Positions 1-9,345 of a stretch of 64,000 nt of DNA are shown in pieces; the first letter of the stretch is position 1; the number at the start of each line of letters is the position of its first letter. The notes under the pieces were generated by a model, which saw nothing but the letters and a program-made list of their open reading frames with translations, made no database searches and had not been told where the DNA came from. A program made the translations under genes and the position numbers. The DNA comes from Bog-756 sp963753905 (GTDB lineage: Bacteria > Actinomycetota > Acidimicrobiia > Acidimicrobiales > RAAP-2), in NCBI GenBank assembly GCA_963753905.1, contig CAVWDZ010000001.1:186001-250000 (forward strand), in the 5' to 3' direction.

Positions 1-46
1 CATGGTTGAACGCGACGGCCTCCCCCGCTTCTGACTCGGCCTCCAC
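1..46 (-). CDS. Possible start of a gene running off the left edge
   Basis: Downstream of the aldehyde dehydrogenase stop on the minus strand there is a purine-rich stretch (AGAGAGG) followed by a GTG at position 46 and an open frame of 15 codons to the window edge (VEAESEAGEAVAFNH). It would be the next gene of the same leftward unit. The fragment is too short to assign a family, and the start could equally be an ATG at position 3. Confidence 0.3.
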   Translation of the reverse strand, partial: MEAESEAGEAVAFNH

Positions 47-70
47 GTCGGTGCCTCTCTTGTCCCGTCC

Positions 71-1558
71 TCAGCCGGGATGGGAGGAGGGGCGCTCCTC
101 CAGGATGACGGTCTTCGCCTCGAGGAACGGGAGCAGGCCCTCGGTGCCACCTTCGCGACCGATTCCCGACTGCTTGAAGCCCCCGAAGGCGATGGCGAAG
201 TCGGTGCGGAACGAATTGTGCCCGACGGTCCCCGAGCGCAGTCGACCGGCGACCTCGCGGGCACGGTCGACGTCGGTGGTGAAGACGGACGCGTTGAGCC
301 CGTAGATGGTGTCGTTGGCGATGGCCACCGCGTCCCGCTCATCCTTGGCCGGGATGACGCTCAGGACCGGGCCGAAGATCTCCTCCTGGGCGATCGTGGA
401 GGAGTTCTCGACGTTGGCGAAGACGGTCGGCTCGACGAACCAGCCCTTGTCGAGGTGGGCGGGGCGCCCGCCACCGGTGGCGAGCGTCGCCCCCTCGGCC
501 ACCCCCTTGGCCACGTACCCGAGCACGCGGTCGCGCTGGCGGCTCGCCGCGAGGGGCCCCATCTGCGATTCCGGATCGAACTGGTTCCCTACCTTGACCT
601 GGGAGAACGCGCTGGCGAGCGCCTCTGTGAGCTCGTCATGACGGTTCCGCGACACGACGATCCGGGTCAGCGAGGAGCAGACCTGGCCGGTCATCATGCA
701 CTCGGCCTGCGCCAGCTTCGACGCCGCGAGACCGAGGTCCGCGTCGTCCAGGATCACCGCGGCCGACTTCCCGCCGAGTTCGAGGGTGCAGCGGGCGATC
801 CGCTCGCCGCACAGTGCGGCGATCCGCCGCCCGGCAGCGGTCGAGCCGGTGAACGTGATCTTGTCGACCCGCGGGTCGCGCACGAGGAGCTCGGAGACCT
901 CCCGGTCGGCGGTGACCACGTTGAGGACGCCCGGTGGCAGGCCGATCTCCTCGGCGACCTCCGCCACCAGGTACCCCTCGCCGGGCGCTTCGGGTGAGGA
1001 CTTGAGGATGACCGTGCAGCCGGCGATGAGGGCCGGGGCGATCTTGTAGCTGATGAGGCTCATCGGTGCGTTCCACGGGATGATGGCACCGACCACGCCG
1101 ACGGGCTCCCGGACGAGCAGGCCGAACCCGCTGCTGCCGGGCTTCGCCTCCTGCTCCCACTCGAACGTGTCGGCCAACCCGGCGTAGTAGTCGAAGGTAC
1201 CCGCGGCACCTTGGGCCGCGTACTGGGCGATCCGGTGGAGCACCCCCGACTCGCGCGGCCAGATCTGCCCGATCGCCTCCGCACGCGCTGCAAGCCCGGC
1301 TCCGAGTGCCCGCAGGAACTCCGCCCGCTCGCCGTGCGTCATCCGGGGCCACGGACCGTCGTCGAAGGCCTGCCTGGCGGCGAACACGGCCCGGGCCATG
1401 TCCTCCGCCTGGGCCTCGGCCACACTGAAGAAGTACTCCTCGGTGCCCGAGTCGAGCACGTCGATGGTGGTGTCAGAGCTCGGTGCCACCCATGCTCCAC
1501 CAATGTAGAAGCGGTCGGCGTGCCGGAGTGGTGAGGTCGTGGGGTTCTTCAAGGACAT
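71..1558 (-). CDS. NAD(P)-dependent aldehyde dehydrogenase
   Basis: A 495-residue member of the aldehyde dehydrogenase superfamily, of normal length. Visible residues include the PWN motif (N163), the cofactor-binding K186, the ELGGKS motif with general base E260, and the nucleophile C294 in GQVCSS. It should oxidise an aldehyde to the carboxylic acid in the cytoplasm. The start is preceded by a GAGAAGG ribosome site. It is the third gene of a leftward unit, after the P450 and the F420-type oxidoreductase, with 64 bases separating it from the latter. That context suggests it finishes oxidation of an alcohol or aldehyde produced upstream. The substrate cannot be read from sequence. The second aldehyde dehydrogenase of the window (28911-30392) has the same architecture. 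Confidence 0.93.
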   Translation of the reverse strand: MSLKNPTTSPLRHADRFYIGGAWVAPSSDTTIDVLDSGTEEYFFSVAEAQAEDMARAVFAARQAFDDGPWPRMTHGERAEFLRALGAGLAARAEAIGQIWPRESGVLHRIAQYAAQGAAGTFDYYAGLADTFEWEQEAKPGSSGFGLLVREPVGVVGAIIPWNAPMSLISYKIAPALIAGCTVILKSSPEAPGEGYLVAEVAEEIGLPPGVLNVVTADREVSELLVRDPRVDKITFTGSTAAGRRIAALCGERIARCTLELGGKSAAVILDDADLGLAASKLAQAECMMTGQVCSSLTRIVVSRNRHDELTEALASAFSQVKVGNQFDPESQMGPLAASRQRDRVLGYVAKGVAEGATLATGGGRPAHLDKGWFVEPTVFANVENSSTIAQEEIFGPVLSVIPAKDERDAVAIANDTIYGLNASVFTTDVDRAREVAGRLRSGTVGHNSFRTDFAIAFGGFKQSGIGREGGTEGLLPFLEAKTVILEERPSSHPG

Positions 1559-1622
1559 GGGGACCTTCTCTCGTGCCGGCTCACCAGAGCCGCGTCTATG
1601 ACGTGTGCCGTGTGTGCTCGAT

Positions 1623-2492
1623 CTACCGTCGCGCGATCACCTGCTCACCGTAGTGCAGCAGTGCGCTGGCGACATCGCCCTCGAACAGAGCGGCGGGGAT
1701 GATCACCCGGCTCACACTCAGGTCGCCGAGGGCGGCCACGTCGGCGACGGCCTCCTCGGGAGCGACGCAGTAGCTGCTGACGGTGACCTCGACGGAGGAT
1801 GGGTCGCGCGCTGCCTCTACGGCGGCTGTGCGCATCGTGTCGACGAGGGGAGCAAGCTGGCCGCGGTCGACCCCGAAGGGGAAGAAGCCGTCACCGATCC
1901 GCCCTGCCCGACGGGCGGCGATCTCGCTGTGTCCGCCGATGTGGATCGGGATCGTCCCCGCCCGGGGCTGGGGTCGCAGGTAGACGTCGCTGAACTGCAC
2001 GGTCGCACCGTCGAAGCCTGCCCGCTGCTGGCTCCAGAGCGCCCGCATGGCGGCGATGCTCTCCTCTGCTCGTTGCCCACGGCGTTCGAACGGGATGCCG
2101 AGGGCCTCGAACTCCTCCTTGAGCCAGCCGATGCCGACACCGAGGATGACCCGACCGGACGAGAGGTAGTCGAGCGTGGCCACCTCCTTGGCCAGGACCA
2201 CCGGGTTGCGCTCCGGAAGGATCAGGATGCCGGTGGCGAGCCGGATCGTCGACGTCTCCCGTGCCACATAGGACAGCCAGATGAGCGGGTCGGGGAAGGG
2301 GGCGTCCTCTCCCGACGGCAGACGCCCCGAGGGGTCGTACGGGTACGTCGATCGGTAGCCGGCGGGCACCACCACGTGGTCCACCGTCCAGATCGACTCG
2401 AATCCGGCCGCTTCGGCGGCCCGGGCGAGCGCACATGCCCGCTCCGGCTCGATGTTCGGGCCGATGTTGGCGAAGGCGATGCCGAACTTCAT
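1623..2492 (-). CDS. F420-dependent LLM-class oxidoreductase
   Basis: A 289-residue luciferase-like monooxygenase-fold protein beginning MKFGIAFANIGPNIEPE, the typical first strand of the family. It also shows DHVVVP, the glycine-rich VILGVGIGWLKEEF segment and IPIHIGGHSE, as in the TIGR03619-type probable F420-dependent oxidoreductases of actinobacteria. These use F420 (less often FMN) for hydride transfer to carbonyl or alkene groups. The open frame extends 53 codons upstream, but that stretch lies inside the P450 gene and looks like out-of-frame coding, so the start at 2492 was chosen. It lies 7 bases after the P450 stop, so the two genes are surely co-transcribed. The substrate is unknown. 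Confidence 0.88.
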   Translation of the reverse strand: MKFGIAFANIGPNIEPERACALARAAEAAGFESIWTVDHVVVPAGYRSTYPYDPSGRLPSGEDAPFPDPLIWLSYVARETSTIRLATGILILPERNPVVLAKEVATLDYLSSGRVILGVGIGWLKEEFEALGIPFERRGQRAEESIAAMRALWSQQRAGFDGATVQFSDVYLRPQPRAGTIPIHIGGHSEIAARRAGRIGDGFFPFGVDRGQLAPLVDTMRTAAVEAARDPSSVEVTVSSYCVAPEEAVADVAALGDLSVSRVIIPAALFEGDVASALLHYGEQVIARR

Positions 2493-2499
2493 GTCGCGG

Positions 2500-3744
2500 C
2501 TACCTGAGACCGCAACGAAGCGACAGGTGCTTGATGCCGCCGTTGACCGCCGAGTTGAGCCGTTCGGGCTTTGCTGCCAGTTCGAACCACTCCAGGCGGG
2601 CGCACAGGTGCCGGAAGAGTGTCTCGAGCTCGACGCGGGCGAGGTTGGCACCCATGCAGAAGTGGGCGCCGGAGCCGAATGCGAGATGGTGGTTCGGCTG
2701 CCGGTCCACCCGGAACTCGAACGCGTCCTCGAACACCTCCTCGTCGCGGTTCGCCGACGCGAAGAAGAGCGCGAGCTTGTCGCCGGCGGGGATGGTCACG
2801 CCCCGGACCTCGCTGTCCTCGGTGGCCGTGCGGATGAAGTGGATGATCGGGCTCACCCAACGGAGGATCTCCTCCACCGCGCTCGGCAGGAGCTCGGGCT
2901 CGCGGCGCAGGCGCTCCCACTGGTCGGGATGTTCGGAGAAGGCGAGGAGGCCGCCGCTGATCGCGTTGCGGGTGGTCTCGTTTCCCGCCTCGACGATGAG
3001 CTCGCAGTAGTTGAGCAGCTGCTCCTCGGTGAGCGGGTCCCCGTCGATCTCGGATGCGATGAGCTGGCTCACGATGTCGTCGCCGGGATCGCGTCGGCGT
3101 CGTTCGATGAGGGCGCTCAGATAGCCGTGCAGCTCCCCGCGTGCCCGCCGGATCGTCTGGCCCGGGGTCTCGCCCGGTTGCCGGAACTCCGGGTCGTCCT
3201 TGCCGATGACCTCGTTGGTCCAGCGGAACAGCAGCTTCCAGTCCTCGCGAGGCACGCCGAGGATCCAGGAGATCACTCCGATCGGCAGCGGGGCGGCGAC
3301 CCGTTCCACGAAATCGAACTCGCCGGCGTCGTTGGAGGAGGCCAAGTCGTCGAGGACCTCGACAGCGATGCGGTCGATCTCGTCGTGGCGTGACCGGATG
3401 GCCCGCGGGGTGAACCGGGGCATTGCCACCCGGCGAAGGGGCCCGTGGCGCGGGGGGTCGAGCATGACCACCATCTCCGAGGGTTGGGCCGGTGCCCCGG
3501 GGCGACCGAGGATGAGGCCCTGCGCGTTCGAGAACCGTTCCGGCTGGGCCGCGATCTCGACGATGTCGGCGTGCTTGGTGATGGCCCAGAACGGGACATA
3601 GCCCGGCGGCTCCAGGTACGCCACGGGCGCTTCGGCCCGCAAGGTCGCCCACAGGGCGTGCGGATACCCGTTCTCGGCGAAGCGGTTGGGATCGACGAGA
3701 TCGAGCGGATCGACGGAGCTCGGTGTCGCTGTCGGGGTGCTCAT
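2500..3744 (-). CDS. Cytochrome P450
   Basis: A 414-residue soluble bacterial P450. The I-helix oxygen-activation motif is AGNETT (about 253-258), the ExxR pair is E292/R295, and the haem-thiolate loop FGSGAHFCMG places the axial ligand at C363. The segment LDPPRHGPLRR near residue 95 and the haem loop resemble the CYP125/CYP142 type that hydroxylates steroid side chains, but this is a resemblance only. A ferredoxin and reductase must supply electrons; none is adjacent. It is first in the leftward unit P450, LLM oxidoreductase, aldehyde dehydrogenase. The start at 3744 has AGGACAGG upstream. The gene is intact, unlike the P450 at 6676. Confidence 0.94.
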   Translation of the reverse strand: MSTPTATPSSVDPLDLVDPNRFAENGYPHALWATLRAEAPVAYLEPPGYVPFWAITKHADIVEIAAQPERFSNAQGLILGRPGAPAQPSEMVVMLDPPRHGPLRRVAMPRFTPRAIRSRHDEIDRIAVEVLDDLASSNDAGEFDFVERVAAPLPIGVISWILGVPREDWKLLFRWTNEVIGKDDPEFRQPGETPGQTIRRARGELHGYLSALIERRRRDPGDDIVSQLIASEIDGDPLTEEQLLNYCELIVEAGNETTRNAISGGLLAFSEHPDQWERLRREPELLPSAVEEILRWVSPIIHFIRTATEDSEVRGVTIPAGDKLALFFASANRDEEVFEDAFEFRVDRQPNHHLAFGSGAHFCMGANLARVELETLFRHLCARLEWFELAAKPERLNSAVNGGIKHLSLRCGLR

Positions 3745-4154
3745 CTGATGCCTGTCCTGTGTCGACGGGCGGGATCGGCTGCCTGACCCTTCCCGTGGGG
3801 TTCGTTCACCCGATTGGCGTGAACTCGCGGGGAGCTCGTCCAGCAGACCTCATGTGGTTGATGACACGGTTCGCATGGTAGGAGAGTGTCGTATCCGGCG
3901 CAATCGGCCGGACCGATCGACCGGGAGGGGTCGGAGGGCCTGATAGGGGAAGTCGCCGGGATTAGCAGGCCTCTGACCTCGGTCTTTGGTGGCGCCCGGA
4001 GCGGGTCGTCGGTAGCTCGCCGGAGAGAATAATGTTTGCAGGTGCTGCCAAGGGGGGAACCCGGCGGCCGGCCCCGATGCCGGGTCGGGGACCAGGATCC
4101 GCTCCCACCCGGGCACCTGCCGTGCCGGGGTGGACCAAGAGGAAGGCACGAGGC
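3745..4154. other. Divergent intergenic region between P450 and SDR units
   Basis: About 410 bases separate the leftward P450 unit from the rightward SDR/amidohydrolase unit, so promoters for both should lie here. Short open frames on both strands show no recognisable protein. A copy of the recurring inverted repeat (4025-4039) lies about 115 bases before the SDR start. Confidence 0.6.
4025..4039. promoter_or_regulatory. Weak copy of the shared 15-base operator-like repeat
   Basis: GAGAATAATGTTTGC has a perfect left arm (GAGAAT) and a degenerate right arm compared with the palindrome at 60242. It is the only copy seen in the first 30 kb and could be chance. Confidence 0.3.
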
Positions 4155-4955
4155 ATGGACCAGGAGCTCGCCGGCAAGGTGGCGATCGTCACCGGAGGTT
4201 CAGGCGGGATCGGCCGTGCCACCGCGGAGCTCTTCGTCGAACAGGGCGCGCAGGTCGTCATCGCCGACATCGAGGCCGAGCGGGGCGAAGCCCTGGTTGC
4301 CGAGCTCGGCGCTTCGGTCGCCTTCCGGCGGACCGACGTGGCCGACCAGGACGACGTCCGGACGCTCGTCGAGTTCACGGTCGCCCACTTCGGCGGGCTC
4401 CACGTCATGTTCAACAACGCGGGTGTGTCGAGCTCCTTCCGCCGCCTCCTGGAGAACGATCTCCGTGACGCGCAGCGGGTCATGGCGGTGAACCTCTTCG
4501 GGGTCATGTACGGCTGTCGGTTCGCGGGCCTGCACATGGCCGAGCACGGTGGTGGCTCGATCATCAACACCACCTCGATGGGCGCCCTGACCGGGGGGTC
4601 GTTGCCCCTGGTCTATCGGGCCTCGAAGGCAGCCATCATCCAATTCAGCCGTTCGGCCGCATCGGACCTCGCCGAGTACGGCATCCGGGTGAACTCGGTG
4701 GCGCCGGGGCACATCAACACGGGGATCACCAACTACGACCTCGGCCCTGTGATCCGTGCCAGCCAGCCACTCCAGCGCCAGGGATCTTCGGCCGACGTGG
4801 CCAACGCGGTGCTCTTCCTGGCGAGCGCGCGGTCGGCCCAGATCACCGGGACCGTCATCCCGGTGGACGGCGGGACCACGGCGGGTCCGTCGTTCGCACA
4901 GACACAGCTGCTCCTGGCCCAGGCCCGAGAACGCGGAGGTGGAGATGCCGGCTGA
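4155..4955 (+). CDS. SDR-family oxidoreductase
   Basis: A 266-residue classical short-chain dehydrogenase. The nucleotide-binding TGGSGGIG is at 13-20, NNAG at 87-90, and the catalytic set is S141, Y154 and K158 (YRASK). The C-terminal ITGTVIPVDGGT is typical. It should interconvert an alcohol and a ketone with NAD(P). The frame is open upstream to 4032, but the preceding residues are unlike an SDR. The ATG at 4155 has AGGAAGG upstream and fits the family. Its stop overlaps the following amidohydrolase by 11 bases, which indicates translational coupling. Confidence 0.92.
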   Translation: MDQELAGKVAIVTGGSGGIGRATAELFVEQGAQVVIADIEAERGEALVAELGASVAFRRTDVADQDDVRTLVEFTVAHFGGLHVMFNNAGVSSSFRRLLENDLRDAQRVMAVNLFGVMYGCRFAGLHMAEHGGGSIINTTSMGALTGGSLPLVYRASKAAIIQFSRSAASDLAEYGIRVNSVAPGHINTGITNYDLGPVIRASQPLQRQGSSADVANAVLFLASARSAQITGTVIPVDGGTTAGPSFAQTQLLLAQARERGGGDAG

Positions 4956-6597
4956 ACTGGTCATTCGGGGTGGGACGGTGGTCGATGGGACCGGAGGTCC
5001 CGGCCGCAGCGCCGACGTGGCGGTCAGCGCCGGGGTGATCGAGGAGATCGGGGAGGACCTGCACGGGGCGCAGGAGGTCGACGCGTCCGGTTGCATCGTC
5101 GCTCCGGGGTTCATCGACATCCACACCCACTACGACGCCCAGGTCTTCTGGGACCCGGCACTCCGGCCCTCCTCCTACCAGGGGGTCACCACCGTGGTCG
5201 CCGGGAACTGCGGCTTCACGATCGCGCCCACGCGGCCCGAGCACCACGACGTCATCGTGCACACCCTCGAGAACGTCGAGGACATGGACCCGGCGTCGCT
5301 CACCGAGGGCATCGTGTGGGGGTTCCAGACCCATCCCGAGTACATGGAGCTCGTGCGGTCGCGCGGCACCGTCCTCAATTTCACCTGCTACGTCGGCCAC
5401 AGCTCCGTGCGTCTGTACGTCATGGGTGACGCCGCCTACGAACGGGCGGCGACCCCCGAGGAGATCGACCGGATGTGCCGACTCGTGGTCGAGGCGATCG
5501 ACGCGGGGGCGGCCGGGTTCTCGACGAGTTTCGCCTACACCCACCGGGGGATGAACGGCCTGCCGGTCCCGAGTCGCTTCGCCGAGCGGGACGAGGTGGA
5601 GGCGCTCTTCATGGCGGCCGGCAGCACGGGCAAGGGTGCGGTGCTCGCCACCGCGGGCGAACAGTGCACCTACGCCGATATGTACGAGCTGCAGCCCCGG
5701 ATCGGACGGCCCTTCATGTATCCCATGTTCGCGCTGACCGGCGGGCGCAACCAGCCCCAGCTCGACCTGCACGAGCAGGCGGTTGCACGTGGCTGCCAGG
5801 TCTGGCCCCAGGTCACACCCCGGCCCCTCACCATGCAGTTCACGATGGACAGCCCGTTCAGCCTCAATGTGAGCCCGGTCGTCGCCGAGCTCATCGACCA
5901 GGGTCGCGATGCCCGGATCGCCGCCTACCGCGATCCCGCGTGGCGCGCCCGGGCCGCGGCGGATCTCGCGCAGCAGCCGATGCGACCCCGGTGGGAGACC
6001 TGCGAGGTCTCCGAGTCAACGCGCCATCCGGAGTTGGAGGGTCGACGCGTCGACACGATCGCCGCGGAACGGGGCAACGATCCGTTCGACGTCATCTGCG
6101 AGCTCGCCGTCGAGGAGGACCTCGCCACCCGGTTCCGCATCTACATCGCCAACGACGACAAGGCCAGTGTGGGCAAGCTGCTCACGCACGACCAGATGGT
6201 CCTCGGGCTCTCCGACGCAGGTGCCCACGTGGGCCAACTGTGCGATGCGCCGCTCCCCACCGATCTGCTCGGCACCTGGGTCCGTGACCGCGGCATCATG
6301 CCGGTCGAACACGCCGTTCGGAAGCTGACCGGTGAGCCAGCCGACATCTTCGGATTCGTTCGGCGCGGGTATCTCCGAGAGGGCTACTGGGCCGACGTCT
6401 GCGTCTTCGATCCCGCGACCGTGTCACCGGGCCCCATGAAGCGACTCCGCGACTTTCCCGCCGACGGCGAGCGGTTGACGGCCGAGGAGCCCACCGGGCT
6501 CCGCCACGTGCTGGTCAACGGCGTACCCATCCGGCTCGACGGCGTCCAGGTCGGTCCGGGCGGACCGCGTCCGGGAACGCGGCCCGAGATCGGTTGA
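4945..6597 (+). CDS. N-acyl-D-amino-acid deacylase-type amidohydrolase
   Basis: A 550-residue protein of the D-aminoacylase/COG3653 branch of the amidohydrolase superfamily. It shows the opening LVIRGGTVVDGTG, the metal site HTH (H60, H62), the conserved GNCGF with a metal-binding cysteine near residue 89, and the late LSDAGAHVGQLCD segment. The family cleaves amide bonds in N-acyl-D-amino acids or related amides. Members in actinobacterial lipid-catabolism clusters generally have no proven substrate. The start at 4945 follows GGAGG closely and overlaps the SDR gene. A true peptide or amide substrate cannot be inferred here. Confidence 0.88.
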   Translation: MPAELVIRGGTVVDGTGGPGRSADVAVSAGVIEEIGEDLHGAQEVDASGCIVAPGFIDIHTHYDAQVFWDPALRPSSYQGVTTVVAGNCGFTIAPTRPEHHDVIVHTLENVEDMDPASLTEGIVWGFQTHPEYMELVRSRGTVLNFTCYVGHSSVRLYVMGDAAYERAATPEEIDRMCRLVVEAIDAGAAGFSTSFAYTHRGMNGLPVPSRFAERDEVEALFMAAGSTGKGAVLATAGEQCTYADMYELQPRIGRPFMYPMFALTGGRNQPQLDLHEQAVARGCQVWPQVTPRPLTMQFTMDSPFSLNVSPVVAELIDQGRDARIAAYRDPAWRARAAADLAQQPMRPRWETCEVSESTRHPELEGRRVDTIAAERGNDPFDVICELAVEEDLATRFRIYIANDDKASVGKLLTHDQMVLGLSDAGAHVGQLCDAPLPTDLLGTWVRDRGIMPVEHAVRKLTGEPADIFGFVRRGYLREGYWADVCVFDPATVSPGPMKRLRDFPADGERLTAEEPTGLRHVLVNGVPIRLDGVQVGPGGPRPGTRPEIG

Positions 6598-6675
6598 GGT
6601 GGGGCGGTTGACCGGCCCCTTGATCGAGCAGCCGGTTGATGTCATAGTCAGACACGAAATCTCGGGAGGTGTGTC

Positions 6676-7873
6676 ATGACGGTGCAGGGTGTGAGCGACG
6701 TGTACTACGACCCCTACGACGTCGCCATCGACGCCGACCCGTACCCGGTGTTCCGCCGGCTCCGGGAGGAGGCGCCGCTCTATTACAACGAGCCCCATGA
6801 CTTCTACGCCCTGAGCCGGTTCGCCGACGTCGAGCGGGGCTATCTGGACCCGAAGACCTTCATTTCCGGACGGGGCGGCATCATCGAGCTGATCAGGGCC
6901 AACATCGAGATGCCTTCGGGCGTGCTCATCTTCGAGGACCCGCCGGTCCATACCATCCACCGGCGCCTCATGTCCCGGGTGTTCTCGCCGAACCGGGTGG
7001 CCGCTCTCGAGCCCCAGATCCGAGCGTTCTGCGTCAGCTGCCTCGACCCGCTGATCGGCGCCAGGGAGTTCGACTTCATCGCCGATCTGGGAGCGCAGAT
7101 GCCCATGCGGGTCATCGGCATGCTGCTCGGTATCCCGGAGCAGGACCAGGAAGCCGTGCGCGACAAAGTCGACGCCAACCTCCGCACCGAGGCCGGTCAG
7201 CCCATGGAGGTCGGGGAGAAGATCGTCCCGACCGACATCTTCGCCGACTACATCGACTGGCGGGTCGATCATCCGTCGGACGACATCATGACCGAGCTCC
7301 TTCAGGCCGAGTTCGAGGACGAGAACGGGACGGTGCGCAACCTGACCCGTGAGGAGCTCCTGACCTACATCAGCGTCATCACCGGTGCCGGAAACGAGAC
7401 GACCGGCCGGCTCATCGGATGGACCGGCAAGGTGCTGGCCGACCATCCGGACCAGCGGAAGGAGTTGGTCGAGGACCCCTCCCTCATCCCCGGCGCCATC
7501 GAGGAGCTCTTGCGCTTCGAAACCCCCGCACCCCACGCGGCCAGGTACGTCACCCAGGATGTCGAGCTCTACGGCCGGACGGTACCGGAGGGCAGCATCA
7601 TGGTGCTTCTCCCCGGATCGGCGAACCACGACGATCGGCGCTTCCCGGGAGGAGACACCTTCGACATCCACCGGAAGAGACGGGAAGCCGCTGACCTTCG
7701 GGTACGGGATCCATCTCTGTCTCGGAGCGGCGCTGGCCCGTCTCGAGGGTCGGGTAGCCCTCGAGGAGGTCCTCAAGCGGTTCCCGACCTGGGAGATCGA
7801 CATGGACCAGGCGCGTCTGGCCCCCACCTCGACGGTCAGGGGCTGGGAGACGCTCCCGGCGTTTACGTCGTGA
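6676..7873 (+). pseudogene. Cytochrome P450, disrupted by a single-base frameshift
   Basis: The first 334 codons encode a normal P450 N-terminal part, including AGNETTGRLIG and EELLRFETP. The frame then continues into 78 residues unlike any P450. The expected ending, FGYGIHLCLGAALARLEG with the haem cysteine and a terminal VRGWETLPAFTS, is present in the +1 frame from 7679 to the stop at 7871-7873. Alignment with the intact paralogue at 31274-32473 shows exactly one extra base around 7675-7680 (GGAAGAGAC). Joined, the protein would be about 398 residues against 399 in the paralogue. As written, translation would give a 412-residue product without the haem ligand. It may be a sequencing error or a recent mutation. 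The ribosome site is GGGAGGTG; the SDR at 7914 follows. Confidence 0.88.
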
Positions 7874-7913
7874 GCCGTGGGAGCGGTCGAACAGACCCCA
7901 CCGAGGTGACCTG

Positions 7914-8654
7914 ATGGGCGAGCTGGACGGGAAGGTGGCCGTGATCACCGGCGCCGGCTCGGGGATGGCCAAGGCGTCGGTCAAGGTCTTCGTCCGGGAG
8001 GGCGCCAAGGTGGTCGCAGCCGACATCAGCGGTGCCGAGCAGGACACGGCGACCGAGGTGGGTGGGGACGTCCTTCCCGTACGCTGCGACGTCTCCAAGG
8101 AGGCCGACGTCGAGGCGATGATGGCGGCCGCCGTCGAGAGGTTCGGACGGGTGGATGCCGTGCTCAATGTGGCCGGCATCGCCGACGGCTGTGCGCTCGC
8201 CGACCTGACCATGGAGTTCTACGACCGGCTGATGGACGTGGACCTGCGCGGGGTGATGCTCGGGATGAAGCACGGCATCCGCACCATGCTGCCGACGGGT
8301 GGTGGATCCATCGTCAACTGGTCTTCGGTCGGTGGTCTCAACGGCTCCGCGTTCACCAGTGTCTACCAGGCGGCCAAGCACGGGATCATCGGCGCCAGCA
8401 AGTCGGCGGCCATCGAGTACGGGACGAAGGGGATCCGGGTCAACACCATCTGTCCCGGGTTCATCCTCACCGAGATCATGGCCCAAGGTGCCGAGGACTT
8501 CATTCCCGACATCGCCGCCAAGGCCGCGCTCAACCGCGCCGGGCAGCCCGACGAGGTGGCGGAGGTCGGCGCCTTCCTGGCCTCCGACCGGGCCTCGTTC
8601 ATCACCGGTGCGGTCATCCCCGTGGACGGGGGATGGTCCGCCAAGTTGGCGTAA
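7914..8654 (+). CDS. SDR-family oxidoreductase
   Basis: A 246-residue classical SDR with TGAGSGMA at 12-19, NVAG in place of the usual NNAG at 85-88, S137/S138, and Y151/K155 in YQAAK. The ending FITGAVIPVDGGW is typical. It is a cytoplasmic NAD(P)-dependent alcohol/ketone oxidoreductase of unknown substrate. GAGGTG precedes the ATG. It sits between two P450 genes and only 4 bases before the TetR gene, so it is probably part of a P450-SDR-TetR-P450-ferredoxin unit and likely oxidises a P450 product. Confidence 0.92.
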   Translation: MGELDGKVAVITGAGSGMAKASVKVFVREGAKVVAADISGAEQDTATEVGGDVLPVRCDVSKEADVEAMMAAAVERFGRVDAVLNVAGIADGCALADLTMEFYDRLMDVDLRGVMLGMKHGIRTMLPTGGGSIVNWSSVGGLNGSAFTSVYQAAKHGIIGASKSAAIEYGTKGIRVNTICPGFILTEIMAQGAEDFIPDIAAKAALNRAGQPDEVAEVGAFLASDRASFITGAVIPVDGGWSAKLA

Positions 8655-8658
8655 CGGA

Positions 8659-9345
8659 ATGGACGCCGTGACCACTGCCGAGCTGCCACCGGATCCCCCG
8701 GCGCGAGCCGGTCGGCCCTACGACGGTACCCTGCGTCGCGAGCGTGCCGCGGAGACTCGGGAGCGGATCATCGTCGCCGGATCCGAGCTCCTGCACCGGA
8801 CGTCGGTCAGGGATTGGAGGAGGTTGACCGTCCGGGCCGTGGCCGATCGGGCCGGCGTCAACGAGCGCACCGTCTACCGTTACTTCGGGAGTGAGCGAGG
8901 CCTGCGAGATGCGGTGATGCACCGGCACGAGGAGGAGGCCGGCATCGAGCTTGCCGACATGCAGCTCGAGGACATCGCCACGGTGGCAACGCAGGTCTTG
9001 GAGCACGTCTCGCAGTATCCGCGGGAGCCGCGCCCACCGCTCGACCCGACCCTGTCCGACGCAAATCGGCGCCGGCGGGAGGCGCTCCTCGGCGCCGTCG
9101 CCGTCACGGCCGAGCGCTGGCCCGACGCAGAACGGTCGGTGGCGGCCGCCGTCTTCGACGTCCTGTGGAGCGTGGACTCGTACGAGCGCCTGGTCGTCGA
9201 CTGGCAGATCGAACACAAGGATGCGATCGAGGGGATCGCCTGGGTCATCGGACTGGTCGAGGAGGCCGTTCGGGAGGGTCGAGGACCGAGCGTTGTGTCC
9301 ATCCGATCAGGGCAGTTGCCCGCGACACCGCAGGAGCACCGTTGA
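8659..9345 (+). CDS. TetR-family transcriptional regulator
   Basis: A 228-residue protein with an N-terminal TetR helix-turn-helix (ETRERIIVAGSELL, then LTVRAVADRAGVNERTVYRY) and a variable C-terminal ligand-binding domain. The ATG at 8659 lacks a clear ribosome site but follows the SDR stop by 4 bases. A GTG at 8668 is an alternative. Its stop codon overlaps the TTG start of the following P450. Being inside the unit suggests it controls the unit in response to a substrate or acyl-CoA intermediate. No palindrome was identified as its operator. Confidence 0.88.
   Translation: MDAVTTAELPPDPPARAGRPYDGTLRRERAAETRERIIVAGSELLHRTSVRDWRRLTVRAVADRAGVNERTVYRYFGSERGLRDAVMHRHEEEAGIELADMQLEDIATVATQVLEHVSQYPREPRPPLDPTLSDANRRRREALLGAVAVTAERWPDAERSVAAAVFDVLWSVDSYERLVVDWQIEHKDAIEGIAWVIGLVEEAVREGRGPSVVSIRSGQLPATPQEHR

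Noticed and set aside
3530..3560. GAGAACCGTTC resembling the shared repeat
   Set aside because: It is inside the P450 coding sequence, not upstream of a gene.
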